Source of the DNA: Rattus norvegicus
Taxonomy: Eukaryota; Chordata; Mammalia; Rodentia; Muridae
Assembly (NCBI RefSeq): GCF_036323735.1
Contig: NC_086031.1
Coordinates: forward strand, 44,076,225-44,140,224
DNA: 64,000 bases
Direction: 5' to 3'
Below are positions 50,104-60,755 of the stretch, piece after piece. A model generated the notes under the pieces. The model made no database searches and was not told the origin of the DNA. It worked only from the letters and a program-made list of their open reading frames with translations. Made by a program: the position numbers and the translations under genes. How positions within the stretch are numbered: position 1 is the stretch's first letter; every line of letters starts with the position of its first letter.

Positions 50104-52188
50104 TGGTAAAAATAAACAAAATAGATTGTACATATGGGGAAGAGAAAATCTCAAGTAACTCCATGTGTGCAGAGACTCGCTCTGAAGAGGTGCTGGGTTT
50201 AACAATCTCATCCAGGAAGGTGGCTCAGTATCTTCCTATACAGGCCTTCTCTGTGCCTCACGGAAGTCTGTCATGGGTGGCTCGCTCCTCAGACCACTGG
50301 AGAATAAGGAATAAAGACAGCAAGCCAATGCGTGATGAGGCAGGTACGTGCATCTGAGCACTTTTCATTTCCCATCTGATCTTGGAGCTTTACATAGGAG
50401 GGAGCATGGTGTAGAAGTGTAAGCTCTTCTCAGTACTGACAGCTTAAGAAAGCCGGGTACCTTCCCCCAAAGGATTCCCCACCAATATTCTGTTAAGTTT
50501 GTTCATGAGATACAGGGCAGTCGCCTGTATAATGAATTTTTGATCTATATCTTAGTTATTTGAAGGAGTTAAACAGAGATGCTTCCTCATTTCCATATTA
50601 AAGTATTTATGAAAATACATATTGATACGCATTAAAAATTGTAGACAGATAACATGTGAATTCAGTGAGAACTTCATTGTGCTAGTTGTTAGCTGAGTAT
50701 CTATTGGTAGAATCTTGTCTTTTATTTTGGGGATATTCTCCTCTTCCCTCTCCTGTCCTATGAGAATGGGAGCAGACATTTCTGTTGTAAGTAGCTGCCC
50801 CGTTATTCTACTGTAGAAAGGCTTCCAACCCTGACACTCCGTCAGCACCCGCAGCATGAAGCTATTGGTTTTTTTTTTTTCATTACTTGATTCCCCACAC
50901 CAATTTCCCCCGTCTTCCTTTCTCCTTTGATTTTTGTCCTCTCATGTTCCTCACCTTATGTTCTGTCTTTTCCTGGTGTTCTCCATGTGCCAGGGCTAAA
51001 TAGAATCCTATGGTTAAAAATAGCTCCTGGCACTGTGATGCCTCAGAACTGGTGTCTCCAATCTCACATGATGTGGTTTCTGTGAGCACACTGGCAGAGC
51101 TCCAGTCTTGCTCGGAGTATCCCACTACACTGTGCTTTTCCTTGCATTTAGTAGGAACTTATAGGCAGCGTTTCTTTTGGGGGTGGTTCTGCCCAATCTC
51201 CAAGGAAATTGGGAAAGGGACTGGTATTTAACTCTTGTTTAGGAAGAAAAGCTTTATTACGTCTTTCATAAGAGGCCGAGTCCCTCCTTTGCATCCTGTC
51301 TGTGCCAGAGTCTTCCCTGTGAACCAGAGGGTTTTACTTTCCTTGTGTCTCTTATACTAAGAGAAGCCTGTGTCTGTGATGAGAAGCAATGAATGTTCAA
51401 TGCAGCCTCAGAGAGACCTCCGATGCCTGGGCTATGCAGCAATGTATTTGGGAAAGCCTTACCATAAGCAAATGCATAGGAGAGACTGGGAGAGTTCAAT
51501 GTCCTCTCTGCCTTATTTTTAATTAGAACAATTATAAATATCCTTAGTAAGCATGCCAAATGAGTAATTATTTATCAGTTTTCTTTCCTTGTATAGTGTG
51601 TGTGTGTGTGTGTGTGTGTGTGTATTATGCACACATATTCACTTTAGCTATGCTTTGAGCCCATCCCACAAATAGCTACATTCATATGAAGCCACAATGC
51701 TTAGGAGGCTGAATGATTGCCTGGTAGCACTGATCATTTCGAGGCAAAGAAAAATAAAGAAATTTCTAGTGTAAATAATACTACTTTTCTTAGGTATTCT
51801 AAAAACCCCTCATATTCAAGAGTAAGTTTGCCTTGCATATGTTTGTTTCAGTTGACATGTTAAAGTACATCTGGGAATACAGTATACCATCTAATTGAGA
51901 GCCTGTGTCTAATGTATGTGAGCAAGCTTCTTGAGGAAATGGAATGATGATAGAATTCCTGCTCCTGGCAGCAGAATGGCTGTCCTTCGTTCTTGTCTTT
52001 GAAGGCATAGTGTCTGACTTCACTTGATTTCCCTCTGTGCTTCCTCAGGCAGCTCACTCAATTCAGAGAAGTCAAATATGTCTTCCTTTTGGGGGTCGTA
52101 ATTTGGCCAGTGGGCCACAGTGTCATTTCTCAGGTTCTGTTCAGCGAGCATTACTAAAGGATTTTCTATGACTCGGATAGCTCCATGT
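50104..52188. other. Unique intronic sequence upstream of exon
   Basis: No exon or repeat was recognised other than a TG microsatellite at 51596-51623. Confidence 0.5.
51596..51623. repeat. TG microsatellite
   Basis: About 14 TG units. Confidence 0.95.
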
Positions 52189-52218
52189 GATTTTTCTTTT
52201 CTTCCCTCTTCTGGACAG
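52189..52218 (+). promoter_or_regulatory. Thsd7b: Splice acceptor of first visible Thsd7b exon
   Basis: The pyrimidine-rich TTTTTCTTTTCTTCCCTCTT leads to CTGGACAG at 52211-52218, and the exon begins immediately after. The tract is strong, which supports constitutive splicing. A possible branch region (TTACTAAAG, CTATGACTC) lies about 40-70 nt upstream. Confidence 0.85.
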
Positions 52219-52352
52219 GTTCACGAAGCAGTCCCATGTTACAGTGAATGCGATCAGTATTCCTGGGTTGTAGAACACTGGTCTCCATGCAAGATCAACA
52301 ATGAGCTGAGATCCCCACGCTGTGGAAGAGGAACACAATCCAGAAGAATCAG
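52219..52352 (+). CDS. Thsd7b: Thsd7b exon encoding part of a thrombospondin type-1 repeat
   Basis: The exon is 134 nt: 44 full codons plus the first two bases of a split Arg codon. The peptide begins VHEAVPCYSEC, continues DQYSWVVEHWSPCK and ends CGRGTQSRRI. This is the N-terminal two-thirds of a TSP1 repeat: Cys at residues 7, 11, 24 and 35, conserved Trp 16 and 21, and the CGxG turn that precedes the basic strand. THSD7B is a large type I membrane protein whose extracellular part is a chain of TSP1 repeats, with a single transmembrane helix near the C-terminus. The paralogue THSD7A has a similar exon, but the sequence downstream favours 7B. Acceptor CAG and donor AG|GTGCGT define the ends. 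Reading through the donor stays open to 52419 before a stop. Confidence 0.85.
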
Positions 52353-53307
52353 GTGCGTGACCCTGAAGGGGCGGAGCATTTGTGCTCTTCATAAAAACAC
52401 CAGCGCTGGTACACGATGACATCTATGTCCTCTGTGCTCACCTTCAACAATCCAGGGAAGCAAATGTAGCCTTCCAGCCGTGTGAACAATAGAATGGTCT
52501 CTGCAATCTACCACTCACATCTTTACTATTTCCTAATTATACTGGAACCAGTCCACGTCACAGGACAGACCACCGTCCTTCCATTGACTCCCAACCAACC
52601 ACTGCTAACAAATCAGGAGGTTCTCACTGCTTTGCCATTTCTCATTTCAGCACTTGTGGCTGGCACCTTGATGGCTCTTAATCTATTTGGGGATGCCATG
52701 ACAAATTTAAGCCCCCTCCCCCCCATCACTAGCCCCAGATACTAAAATTCAATGAGATCTGTGAATACATCTTAGCATAAAAAGCATTTCTATAAAACAG
52801 TTTTGAATGCTAGGTCACTCTGAGCAAGTTTGTCAAAGGGATTTTTTGTCCTATAGAAATAACTTGTACCCAAAGAACGGTTGCCTTCCCAACAAGGCAT
52901 AATAACAATATGTGTTATCATTTGGACAAGCAAAAGCTAGAATTCCGGTGCACCGTTAGCAGTATGTAAAATAAAAAGGAAGATTAGTGTTGTCAGTCAC
53001 CCATGTAAACAGCACTGGGCATTCATTTTTTAGATGTGGAAAACCCCACTACTAAAGGCTATTCCGTGCCTGAGCTAGATAGCTGTCTGTTATGGTAACT
53101 GTTAGCAGGAAGCCGGTTGCGATGGTATGTCCCATTTACTTTTGTTGGCTTTCAGGAAGTTTCTTCATTCAGCAATTCATCCCATAATGACCACTCTAGC
53201 AGCTCCAAACCTCCAAACCTCGGAAAGGCATGGGAAAGCAACAGCTGATGGCTGAAGCGTTAAGATGCCTCTCAGTAGCCCAAGCAAAACACTAGCTGAG
53301 AGCTCCA

Positions 53308-53342
53308 CTTTCCCTTTCCCTTTCCCTTCCCTTTCCCTCTCC
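53308..53342. repeat. TTTCCC simple repeat
   Basis: About six imperfect TTTCCC units. Confidence 0.9.
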
Positions 53343-53880
53343 ACTGCTGCTCTGCTCCTCGGGCGCTTTGGCTCAGGTTCTAGCAGACTTTGGGCTTTCA
53401 CAGTTTCTTTGTCAGAACCTCTGCCTATGATCGACTATGATCACAGTCTCATGCAGTTGTGCCAAGCAAGTTTATATTGGAAGTTGAGGCACCCTTCTGC
53501 ACTTTCTTCCTGTTCCTCTTTGAAATTTTGAAAGGTAATCTCAAGGAAGATAGAAAGCTTTAAGAGTGAAAATTGCTACTGACAAAACGGTGGCATTCTG
53601 ATGGAGGAAAAGGCAGGTACCTAAGACCTCTCAGCCCATGCCTTCACAGCCGGATACCATAAAACAGTACAACTAACAGATGTTGCTGTGTGGCGTACTA
53701 ACTCTACCCCTCCTCAAATCCATCTGTCAAAGTTCTAAGCCCTGGCTCCTCATACTTGAATGGAGACAATGAGATCATGGGATAATGGGAATAAATGGGA
53801 TGAGATAGTTAGAGAGATGTGAAGCAGTATGTCTGCCCTAGTGCTCCGAGTGGTGTCTGTATGAGAAGCTGAGGTTGCGA

Positions 53881-53935
53881 GGCTGGACATGGTGGTGCAT
53901 TTGGCAGGTAGAAGCAGAAGAAACCTACATTTGAG
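53881..53935 (+). mobile_element. B1 scrap
   Basis: GGCTGGACATGGTGGTGCAT and GGCAGGTAGAAGCAGAAG resemble the first part of B1 with an internal deletion. Very short. Confidence 0.45.
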
Positions 53936-56900
53936 GACATACTAATCAACATGATGCCTTCTCTATTATGTCAAACAAGGTGGGGAGGGGGAGATAAGTA
54001 CATAGATATATGCAGAGGAAAGATTACAGACATGGGAGAAAGAAGAAACCTGACAACAGTTTGTTATCAGATTATAGAACTAGGAGAAAATACATCAGTA
54101 TGGCCTGTACTACATTCTCATGATGTTTTTCTGTTTCCTATGGTGGCCCTAGCTGACCATTGCATATCCACTGTTAATGTCTGATGCAAACATATGAAGC
54201 ATTTTCTCAAGCCACATTGGACTATAAACAATTATTGATCTTAATAAGACGTAGGTACACCAAATGAAGCATTATCTCTTTCCTTTCTCACAACCTCAGT
54301 GCTAGAATACCAATTCACAGTTCATTCATGGCTGTAAAACTTTCCAGTTCAACCTGTATTTATGATTCTTTGCTTCCTATGTCTCACATGTGGTACTGAG
54401 TATACGAAATAAAATGGCAAACAAACAGTATCTGTTTCCTCAGTGAAAAGTAAAACTGACACAATATAAACATATAAGTCATTGTATAAGGAGATGGCTT
54501 TGCTTCAAATGTCAAGAATAAAACCTAAGTTGGTTTGGAGTTGCAGGGGTCCTATTTTAGAGAGGCTGGAATAAAGTGGAATCCAACAAACTGGAATTCA
54601 TACAGGAACCTGAATAAAATGAGAAAATGGCTTGGGTGTAAAGGAGAATCCCCAGAAGTAGGATAGGAGAGATGCTCCTTGACTTGATAGAGGAATAACC
54701 AGATGTCCCACATGGCTACTGCTGGTGTGAAATCCATGTTGTGCTCTCAAGAAGGCAAAGATGGGATATTATTCTATCTATCCAAAGATGGGAGCCATAA
54801 GGCTATGGACGGTTTGGGGTGGAGGGGGTACTTGTCCAAAATAAACCACACTGGGGTGTTATAGAAAAGATCCCGAAGGGTAGAGAAATTTGCATGCAAA
54901 GATGTAGGTTTGAGGTCATTGCAGAATTCCAGGTGACAGAGACTGTCAAGTTAAATCTGGTTTAATAAATTGAAGATGATGAGAATGTCAAATTTAGGAT
55001 AAATTTCAAAGCTACAGGACATAGGCTATGATAATTAAATGACTACAGAAGAGGAAAGAAAGAAATATGGAGATGATTATGAACTGGCCAATCGACAGGA
55101 GGAATGGTGGTACTGTTTGTTGAATTGGGAACTGTGACAATCAGGCTTGACAGGAAAACAAGTTAGCTTTCAAATGCATTAAATTTGAGATATGATATTA
55201 ACTTTCCAACTGAGCCATTATAGGCTGCTGTTCAGTGGAGAGATTAAGGTTATAAATTTCCCTGCCATTAGCTTATAAATTTGGTATATGTTGATAATGT
55301 TTTGAGCCCTGGGTAACTCCAACATTTATAAGTTAGCAAGATTCAAAGACAATGTTTCTAAAAATGAGACTGAGAAATGTCCAGGGGAAAATAGGAAAAA
55401 AAAACAAAGGGAATAAGAAGGTACCCAAGAGAGTTTTTAAAGAAAGGTGCTGTAATCAATTGTCTCAAATGCCACTGAGTTGGCTGAGATAAGCATTGAT
55501 CGCTGAACTTGTTGGTGGGGAGTCTCTGAATGACTCTGATAAGAGGGCTATCAACAATGACAATAGAAACATGACCAAAGTGGTTCAAGATGTAATAGTG
55601 GAGGGGAGCAAAGGGCAGGAAGTGTTGACAGCAAACAGAGAAAATGCCCAGAAGCAGTTTTGCAGTGTTTGAGTGAAGTGAGTGATTGCTGAAGGGGAGA
55701 TGGGCAAGGAAATTGATGACAGGGGCTATAATGGACTACTGCATCTCATCTGGGAACACCTTCAATTTCTGTCTTTTTAAATCTTTACTTGTGGTCCACT
55801 CAGCAGCCCTAGAAATGCTTCTTCCATCATGAATGAAATAGATAATTCTGATAGCCAGTATTCTGGAGCGCAGTAAGAATTCTAGTGTGGCTAAGAGAAT
55901 GGTAGCCCCCAATATCCCATTCTAGTTCCTAGATTCTTTATGGTATGTGTTGGGTGGGAATAAGGTGAATCTTGCAGTGAGACAACAGTTCTAAACTGTC
56001 TATGATGGCACAATTTGTTCATGAGGGGCTTTAAAATGGTAGAGGGGACAAGAGTTGCCTCTGAGGCCTTAGGAGCAAAAGCCATGTCCCTCAAATAGCA
56101 TCTCTGTCAAGCCCTGGCATCTGCACTCAGGCTCCAGGAAACCTATGTTGTATATCTATGTTATACAGTTGTCAGACAAGATAAGTGAGTGGTGATGTTA
56201 TTTTCAGAACGTAGACATCTACTGAAATTCCTGTTGGTGTATAAGGATCTTCATTGTACTGAGAGCTCTCTAATCCAAGGGCATTTGGGAACCTTCTCTG
56301 GGTATTAAACCTTCAGTTACTTGCAGGCAGAGAAGAGTAACAGTCACTAGACTTTGTGCACTGCAGGAGGGCATCTGGGAGTCTAGACACCTCTTATACA
56401 CATTTTCAAAACCTCTCTAGTGTTTTACCCCATCTTCACCCCAACAGCCCATCCTCAAATACTTGATACTAGAGATGCTAGAATCATCCGTGGGATGTTT
56501 CTGTAATATAAATGTAGCTACTTTCACTATTATCACCTGAAGGCTTACTATTCCATGAGGCATCTAATTTGTCACAGAGATCTAGCACCATGATTCAGTA
56601 GTTGGAAGTCACATCTTCCCATACCCTCTTCCTATGAACACAGTTTGTTCACCAGGATCCCTAAGAGTGGGGAAGAGAGAAGAGGAGATGAGACTACAAC
56701 AGAAAATTACTCTTCTTATCATCACCATTAATTATGCATTGGTAACAAATACCTTTATTCCTTACTGCTTTTGTGGATTGGAAGTGAGCAGAAATCAGTG
56801 CCTATGTCCACTGGTTCTCACTAGCCAAAAGTCTTCAGTTCAGTTTGGGCAGTCAAGAGAAAAAGCACTTTCTAGCTTTTTCGGTTTGTCCCAGGAAAAA

Positions 56901-57503
56901 CTCTGAAGCCATTCTGTGGACCCTCTTTCTCCTACTGACTCCTAACCGAGCAGAAACAAACCTGGATATGATGTTGCACCAGGACTCCCTCTGCTGGAGA
57001 CCTTTTCTTCCTATCTACCCACCAGGCTTTGTTACCTCCCTGTATGATATGGTTAATTTTTATTAATTCAACTCCTAAAGCTCGTTGAATTTCAACATCA
57101 TTTCCGGAAGTTAGTTGGATATTTAATTTCTATTTTAATGTATCATAAGGAACTCTTTTGGGGAAAGATAGCATAATTACGGCAGGAGGCACCACAGTGC
57201 TTTAGGACATCACTCTTAAAATGCAATGCGTACCCTGATATCTGACAGTATTAGACCAGCAAATGCCTTCTGTCAGTTCTTTCTACTCAGGCTAGTTTCT
57301 AACAGCCCCGAAGTCACAATATTTGTGCCTCAGTCTCCTAAGTCCTAGGGTATTAAGTATACACCAGGACATTGTTGTCATTTTCATCTTCATTAGAGCA
57401 AAACACTCACAGATACAGTAGCTGTCTAGTTTTCTTCTGGTTTTGTACCTCAATGACTGGTTAAGGCACTGGTACGATAGTAAGGCCTCAAAATTATTAA
57501 GTG
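53936..57503. other. Unique intronic sequence
   Basis: No feature recognised in 3.5 kb. The longest frames are under 92 codons without motifs. Confidence 0.5.
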
Positions 57504-57598
57504 CAGGCCATGTTTGTAATCTTTAGCATTTGAGAGATAAGGTATCAGAAGTTCAAAGGCCACCCTGGAAGATCTTAGACCTTGATTCCAAAAATTAA
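57504..57598 (+). mobile_element. Diverged B1-like SINE
   Basis: AGGCCATGTTTGTAATCTTT, AGCATTTGAGAG and AAGTTCAAAGGCCACCCTGG follow the left half of the 7SL-derived B1/PB1 consensus. Confidence 0.6.
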
Positions 57599-58244
57599 CT
57601 AAATCAATAATTATTGAGAAAAATAATTTCTGACATCTAGAAAAAGTGACCAACAGCTCATTTCTTTAATTTTTTTGGAGACATGGAAATTATAAATCCA
57701 TTTCTGAGATACAAATATAAGTAAATGGATATATCATGGGAATATGACTGGGTAAGTTCTCAGAATACTTCTGCAACTAAGCCCAAAGTCAGAAACAAAA
57801 TATTTCTAATATTACTTATGCCTTATTAGTCACTAACCATTCTTTTAAAAGTAATGCCTAGTCTGACTCCACAAATTAGTTTTGTTTCACATTAAACATC
57901 TATATGAAAATATCATCATAGAGTATAGACACTTGGTGTGTGTCAGCCTTTAATAGCATATCTGTGCCACCCAAGCTGTTTTGTGTACCTATAGGACTAT
58001 ATACATTATCATAGTTACTGGATTCAGTGGAATTTAGAACAGTGGGTACAACTGTTATATGATACTCAACAGTTGAGTCATTTCTAGCTTGGTTGTATAT
58101 GAATCCTGCCACTCTAAGTATTTCCAGTTTGTGGTTGGTTTGGTGTGAATTATGCACATTTCTATTTAAATGCCAGATTGTGTGGAGGCAGAAACACTCA
58201 ACCATTTTTTAAAATACTTTCCAATTAGCAATGGGAAGTGATTT

Positions 58245-58328
58245 TTTTTTTTCCGGAGCTGGGGACCGAACCCAGGGCCTTGCGCTCGCTAGGCAAGCGC
58301 TCTACCGCTGAGCTAAATCTCCAACCCC
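58245..58328 (-). mobile_element. ID SINE, antisense to the gene, with 12-bp TSD
   Basis: The plus strand shows a T run, then CCGGAGCTGGGGACCGAACC (inverted box B), the inverted box A and CAACCCC. The 12-bp GGGAAGTGATTT is repeated exactly at 58233-58244 and 58331-58342. It lies about 690 bp upstream of the second exon and seems young. Confidence 0.96.
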
Positions 58329-58342
58329 GGGGGAAGTGATTT

Positions 58343-58984
58343 ATAAGTCTCTGATATTTCTGCCAAATCTTGATCTTGTCCGTGTAGTTTATTTAAACCA
58401 TTTTCAGTAGTATATTTGATTTTCCATCATGTGGAACCGGAGCACAATGACAGATGTCATTATATGTGTTTTATCTCTAAGTTGATGTTGATGCTTGGTT
58501 GATCATGCAGGTATAATATATATTCTTAGACTTCTATGGCTGTGGCAATGCTTGCACACTTCCCTTGACTGTGGGATCTGCGTCCCACATAGCTATGTGA
58601 AACTCAAATGCTTTAGATAACAACAAATTATTTTCCTGTCCCCTGTAATATGTTGTGTAAATATGCAGGTGCTTGGGGAACTTTAGGGAAAGTTTCTAAG
58701 ACCCACAGAAAGTATGAAGGTTCTGGCTGAAACAATATCATCTATTCAGCATTTGGAAAAAGAAAGTTTCAAGATTTGTGAAAATTATATCCGCTTGGTA
58801 CTAAACCTGGGCATATTCTAGGTCTCTGCAGAATGGGTACTGCACAAGACAGCCATTACCCATAATATTTCTGAATACCTTTACTTGCCCTGTCAAGTGT
58901 TATCACCCGAGAAAAGATCACTGAGTGGTGAAGATTGGATTGTTGGTTTGTTTCCTGGTTTCTCTGGTGGTCTTAATTTAAATG
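58343..58984. other. Unique intronic sequence
   Basis: No feature recognised. Confidence 0.5.
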
Positions 58985-59016
58985 TATATATCTTTATTGC
59001 CACCACTGTCTAACAG
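58985..59016 (+). promoter_or_regulatory. Thsd7b: Splice acceptor of second visible Thsd7b exon
   Basis: The end ATTGCCACCACTGTCTAACAG has a poorer pyrimidine tract than the first exon's acceptor. The AG is at 59015-59016. Confidence 0.8.
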
Positions 59017-59167
59017 GTGTGTGAGTACTGCTGACAGAGAAGGAGGGGCAGTGGACAGGAGCCTGTGCAACCAGGATGATGCTCCCCCAGAGACCCAGGC
59101 CTGTTCTCTTCTGTGTCCTAGTGAGTGCGTCATGTCTGAGTGGGGAACATGGAGCAAATGCCCACAG
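59017..59167 (+). CDS. Thsd7b: Thsd7b exon: end of one TSP1 repeat and start of the next
   Basis: The exon is 151 nt: one base completing the split Arg codon, then 50 codons, ending in phase 0 at CAG|GTAATT. The peptide starts CVSTADREGGAVDRSLC, continues PPETQACSLLCPSEC and ends VMSEWGTWSKCPQ. The first part finishes the TSP1 repeat begun at 52219 (Cys 1, 17, 29 and 33 of this exon). The last part opens the next repeat, with the WGTW motif (Trp 42 and 45), a classic C-mannosylation WxxW site. The run CVMSEWG.WSKCPQ and the preceding acidic linker match my memory of THSD7B rather than THSD7A, which differs here. The Cys, Trp and phase agreement with the first exon makes the gene call firm; the paralogue choice is less so. 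Confidence 0.85.
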
Positions 59168-60097
59168 GTAATTTATTTTGTTGATTGGCTGAATCTTCCA
59201 GGATTTCCTTCTCTGTTGTTCTTTATAAATTACAGTGCGACTCTTCAAGGCTCTCTTCTAGTGACATGGGAGAAGAATTTTTCCCAAGAACCCACTCCTC
59301 ACTTGAAGGGAAAGAAAAACAAATGAAAACTTGCAAATGAGTGTGAGTGATTTCAAATACCATTGCCTCTTCCTAGGCCTTCACGGGGAGACCGTGAACA
59401 AGGAAAATAGCCTGTAATGGTCACGCTGTGAGTTGGCTGTGCGCCATTTTTAAAGGGTCTTCTTTAGCACCAAATGACTCTCATTATAATGTCTTGGTTC
59501 TGTTCCATTATCATCCTAGAACTATCAATTTCCTCCTAAGCGTTCAACCCCACTGTGCAAGGCTGCCTCTATTCATGACTCTGTATTTGCCTTTTGCTGG
59601 TTTCCTAAAGATGACATAGTCTTCTTCCGACGTCCCTGCTTCTTCCAGAGCAGGCAAAAAATTATGACCAACCGTTTGCCTCGTTTTTCCCTTTTCAGTA
59701 AAATGAAAATAAAACAGCATTATAAAAATATTAAATAGTATGATTACAATAGTATTTCCAGATGGTAAACTTTGATATTTTAAACTCGTATTCTTGCTTG
59801 AAGATAGGGAGAGGAAAAACACAAGAATGAGTTATAAATATTGTGAAGAGAAAGCTTGAATGCATGAAATTACACCGTTTTAAACGTTCTGCTGATGAAG
59901 TGTGGGGCACACAGAGACAGACACCTTGCTGTTACAGTGCAGGGTATCTATGGCATGAGTTAATGACTCACATTTCCGGTTACTAGTTATTAATTCCTTA
60001 TTAATGATTGTAACCTAAAAGTGAGTCCTGATGTGTTACTTTTATTTGCTCAGAGGTTCTGAAGGATGCGCAATGTTGAGATGTCTCAGGAGTAAAG
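59168..60097 (+). other. Thsd7b: Thsd7b intron, 5' part
   Basis: Intronic sequence after donor GTAATT. No repeat or exon was recognised before the ID element. Confidence 0.6.
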
Positions 60098-60198
60098 CCT
60101 TAGCTCAGTGGTAGAGCGCTTGCCTAGGAAGCGCAAGGCCCTGGGTTCGGTCCCCAGCTCCGAAAAAAAGAACCAAAAAAAAAAAAAAAAAAAAAAAA
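60098..60198 (+). mobile_element. ID SINE, 5' end altered
   Basis: From TTAGCTCAGTGGTAGAGCGC through GGTTCGGTCCCCAGCTCCG the body is intact, followed by a long A tail with AAGAACC. The usual GGGGTTGGGGAT start is missing and replaced by AGGAGTAAAGCC, and no flanking duplication is evident. Confidence 0.92.
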
Positions 60199-60553
60199 GT
60201 CCGCCACTGTGATGTTCCTATATCAGCTTCTCGTTATCTATTTGTGAACAATTTAAATATCCTGAAGGTTAAGATTTGAGGCCACTTAGTTTGAGGCAGG
60301 CACAGGGAAGGATTGTTGCCTTTGGTCACTTCACCAACCTGCCTACTTAAGCCCTACTCACCGTTAGGCGACTGCTCAGCTGGGACAAAGTTCTCCATTG
60401 AATGAGTGCTGAGCTGACAATAATTTTTTTCCGTCTGAGGAAATCAGAGGTTTGCAGCTTGTAAAACTTAATTTTGGAAGGATTGCAATGTTGTTGGGCT
60501 GAATGCTTTTCTTTCTTTAAAATGTAGTGTTTATTTTAACAGGAAAGTGTCTT
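60199..60553. other. Unique intronic sequence
   Basis: No feature recognised. Confidence 0.5.
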
Positions 60554-60755
60554 TTTTTAAAAAAAAAATTTATTTATATTATGTATGTGAGTACGCTGTG
60601 ACTCTCTTCACACACGCAAGAAGAGGGCATCTCGGATCCCATTACAGATGATCGTAAGCCACCATACGACCATAGGGTCGCTGGGATTTGAACTCAGGAC
60701 CTCTGGAAGAGCAGTCGGTCCTCTTAACCACTGAGCTATCTTTCCTGCTCCTCAT
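60554..60755 (-). mobile_element. B2 SINE with near-perfect TSD
   Basis: The plus strand starts with an A/T tail and TTTATTTATATTATGTATGT, then AAGAAGAGGGCATCTCGGAT, GATTTGAACTCAGGACCTC (inverted box B), GGAAGAGCAG and TCTTAACCACTGAGCTATC. The flanks GAAAGTGTCTT and GAAAGTATCTT (1 mismatch) are probable target duplications. Confidence 0.9.

Larger units (their letters stand above)
52353..59016 (+). other. Thsd7b: Thsd7b intron, 6,664 bp
   Basis: The intron begins GTGCGTGACC and ends CTGTCTAACAG, in phase 2. It contains a pyrimidine microsatellite (53308-53342), a B1 scrap, a B1-like piece and a minus-strand ID element. The remaining sequence is unique, with no additional exon seen. Confidence 0.8.

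Noticed and set aside
58245..58328. tRNA gene on the minus strand
   Set aside because: Same reasoning: ID SINE with a 12-bp flanking duplication.
52219..59167. Assignment to Thsd7a
   Set aside because: The start VHEAVPCYS.C is shared by both paralogues, but the downstream CVMSEWG.WSKCPQ and the linker before it fit what I know of THSD7B better. Some doubt remains.
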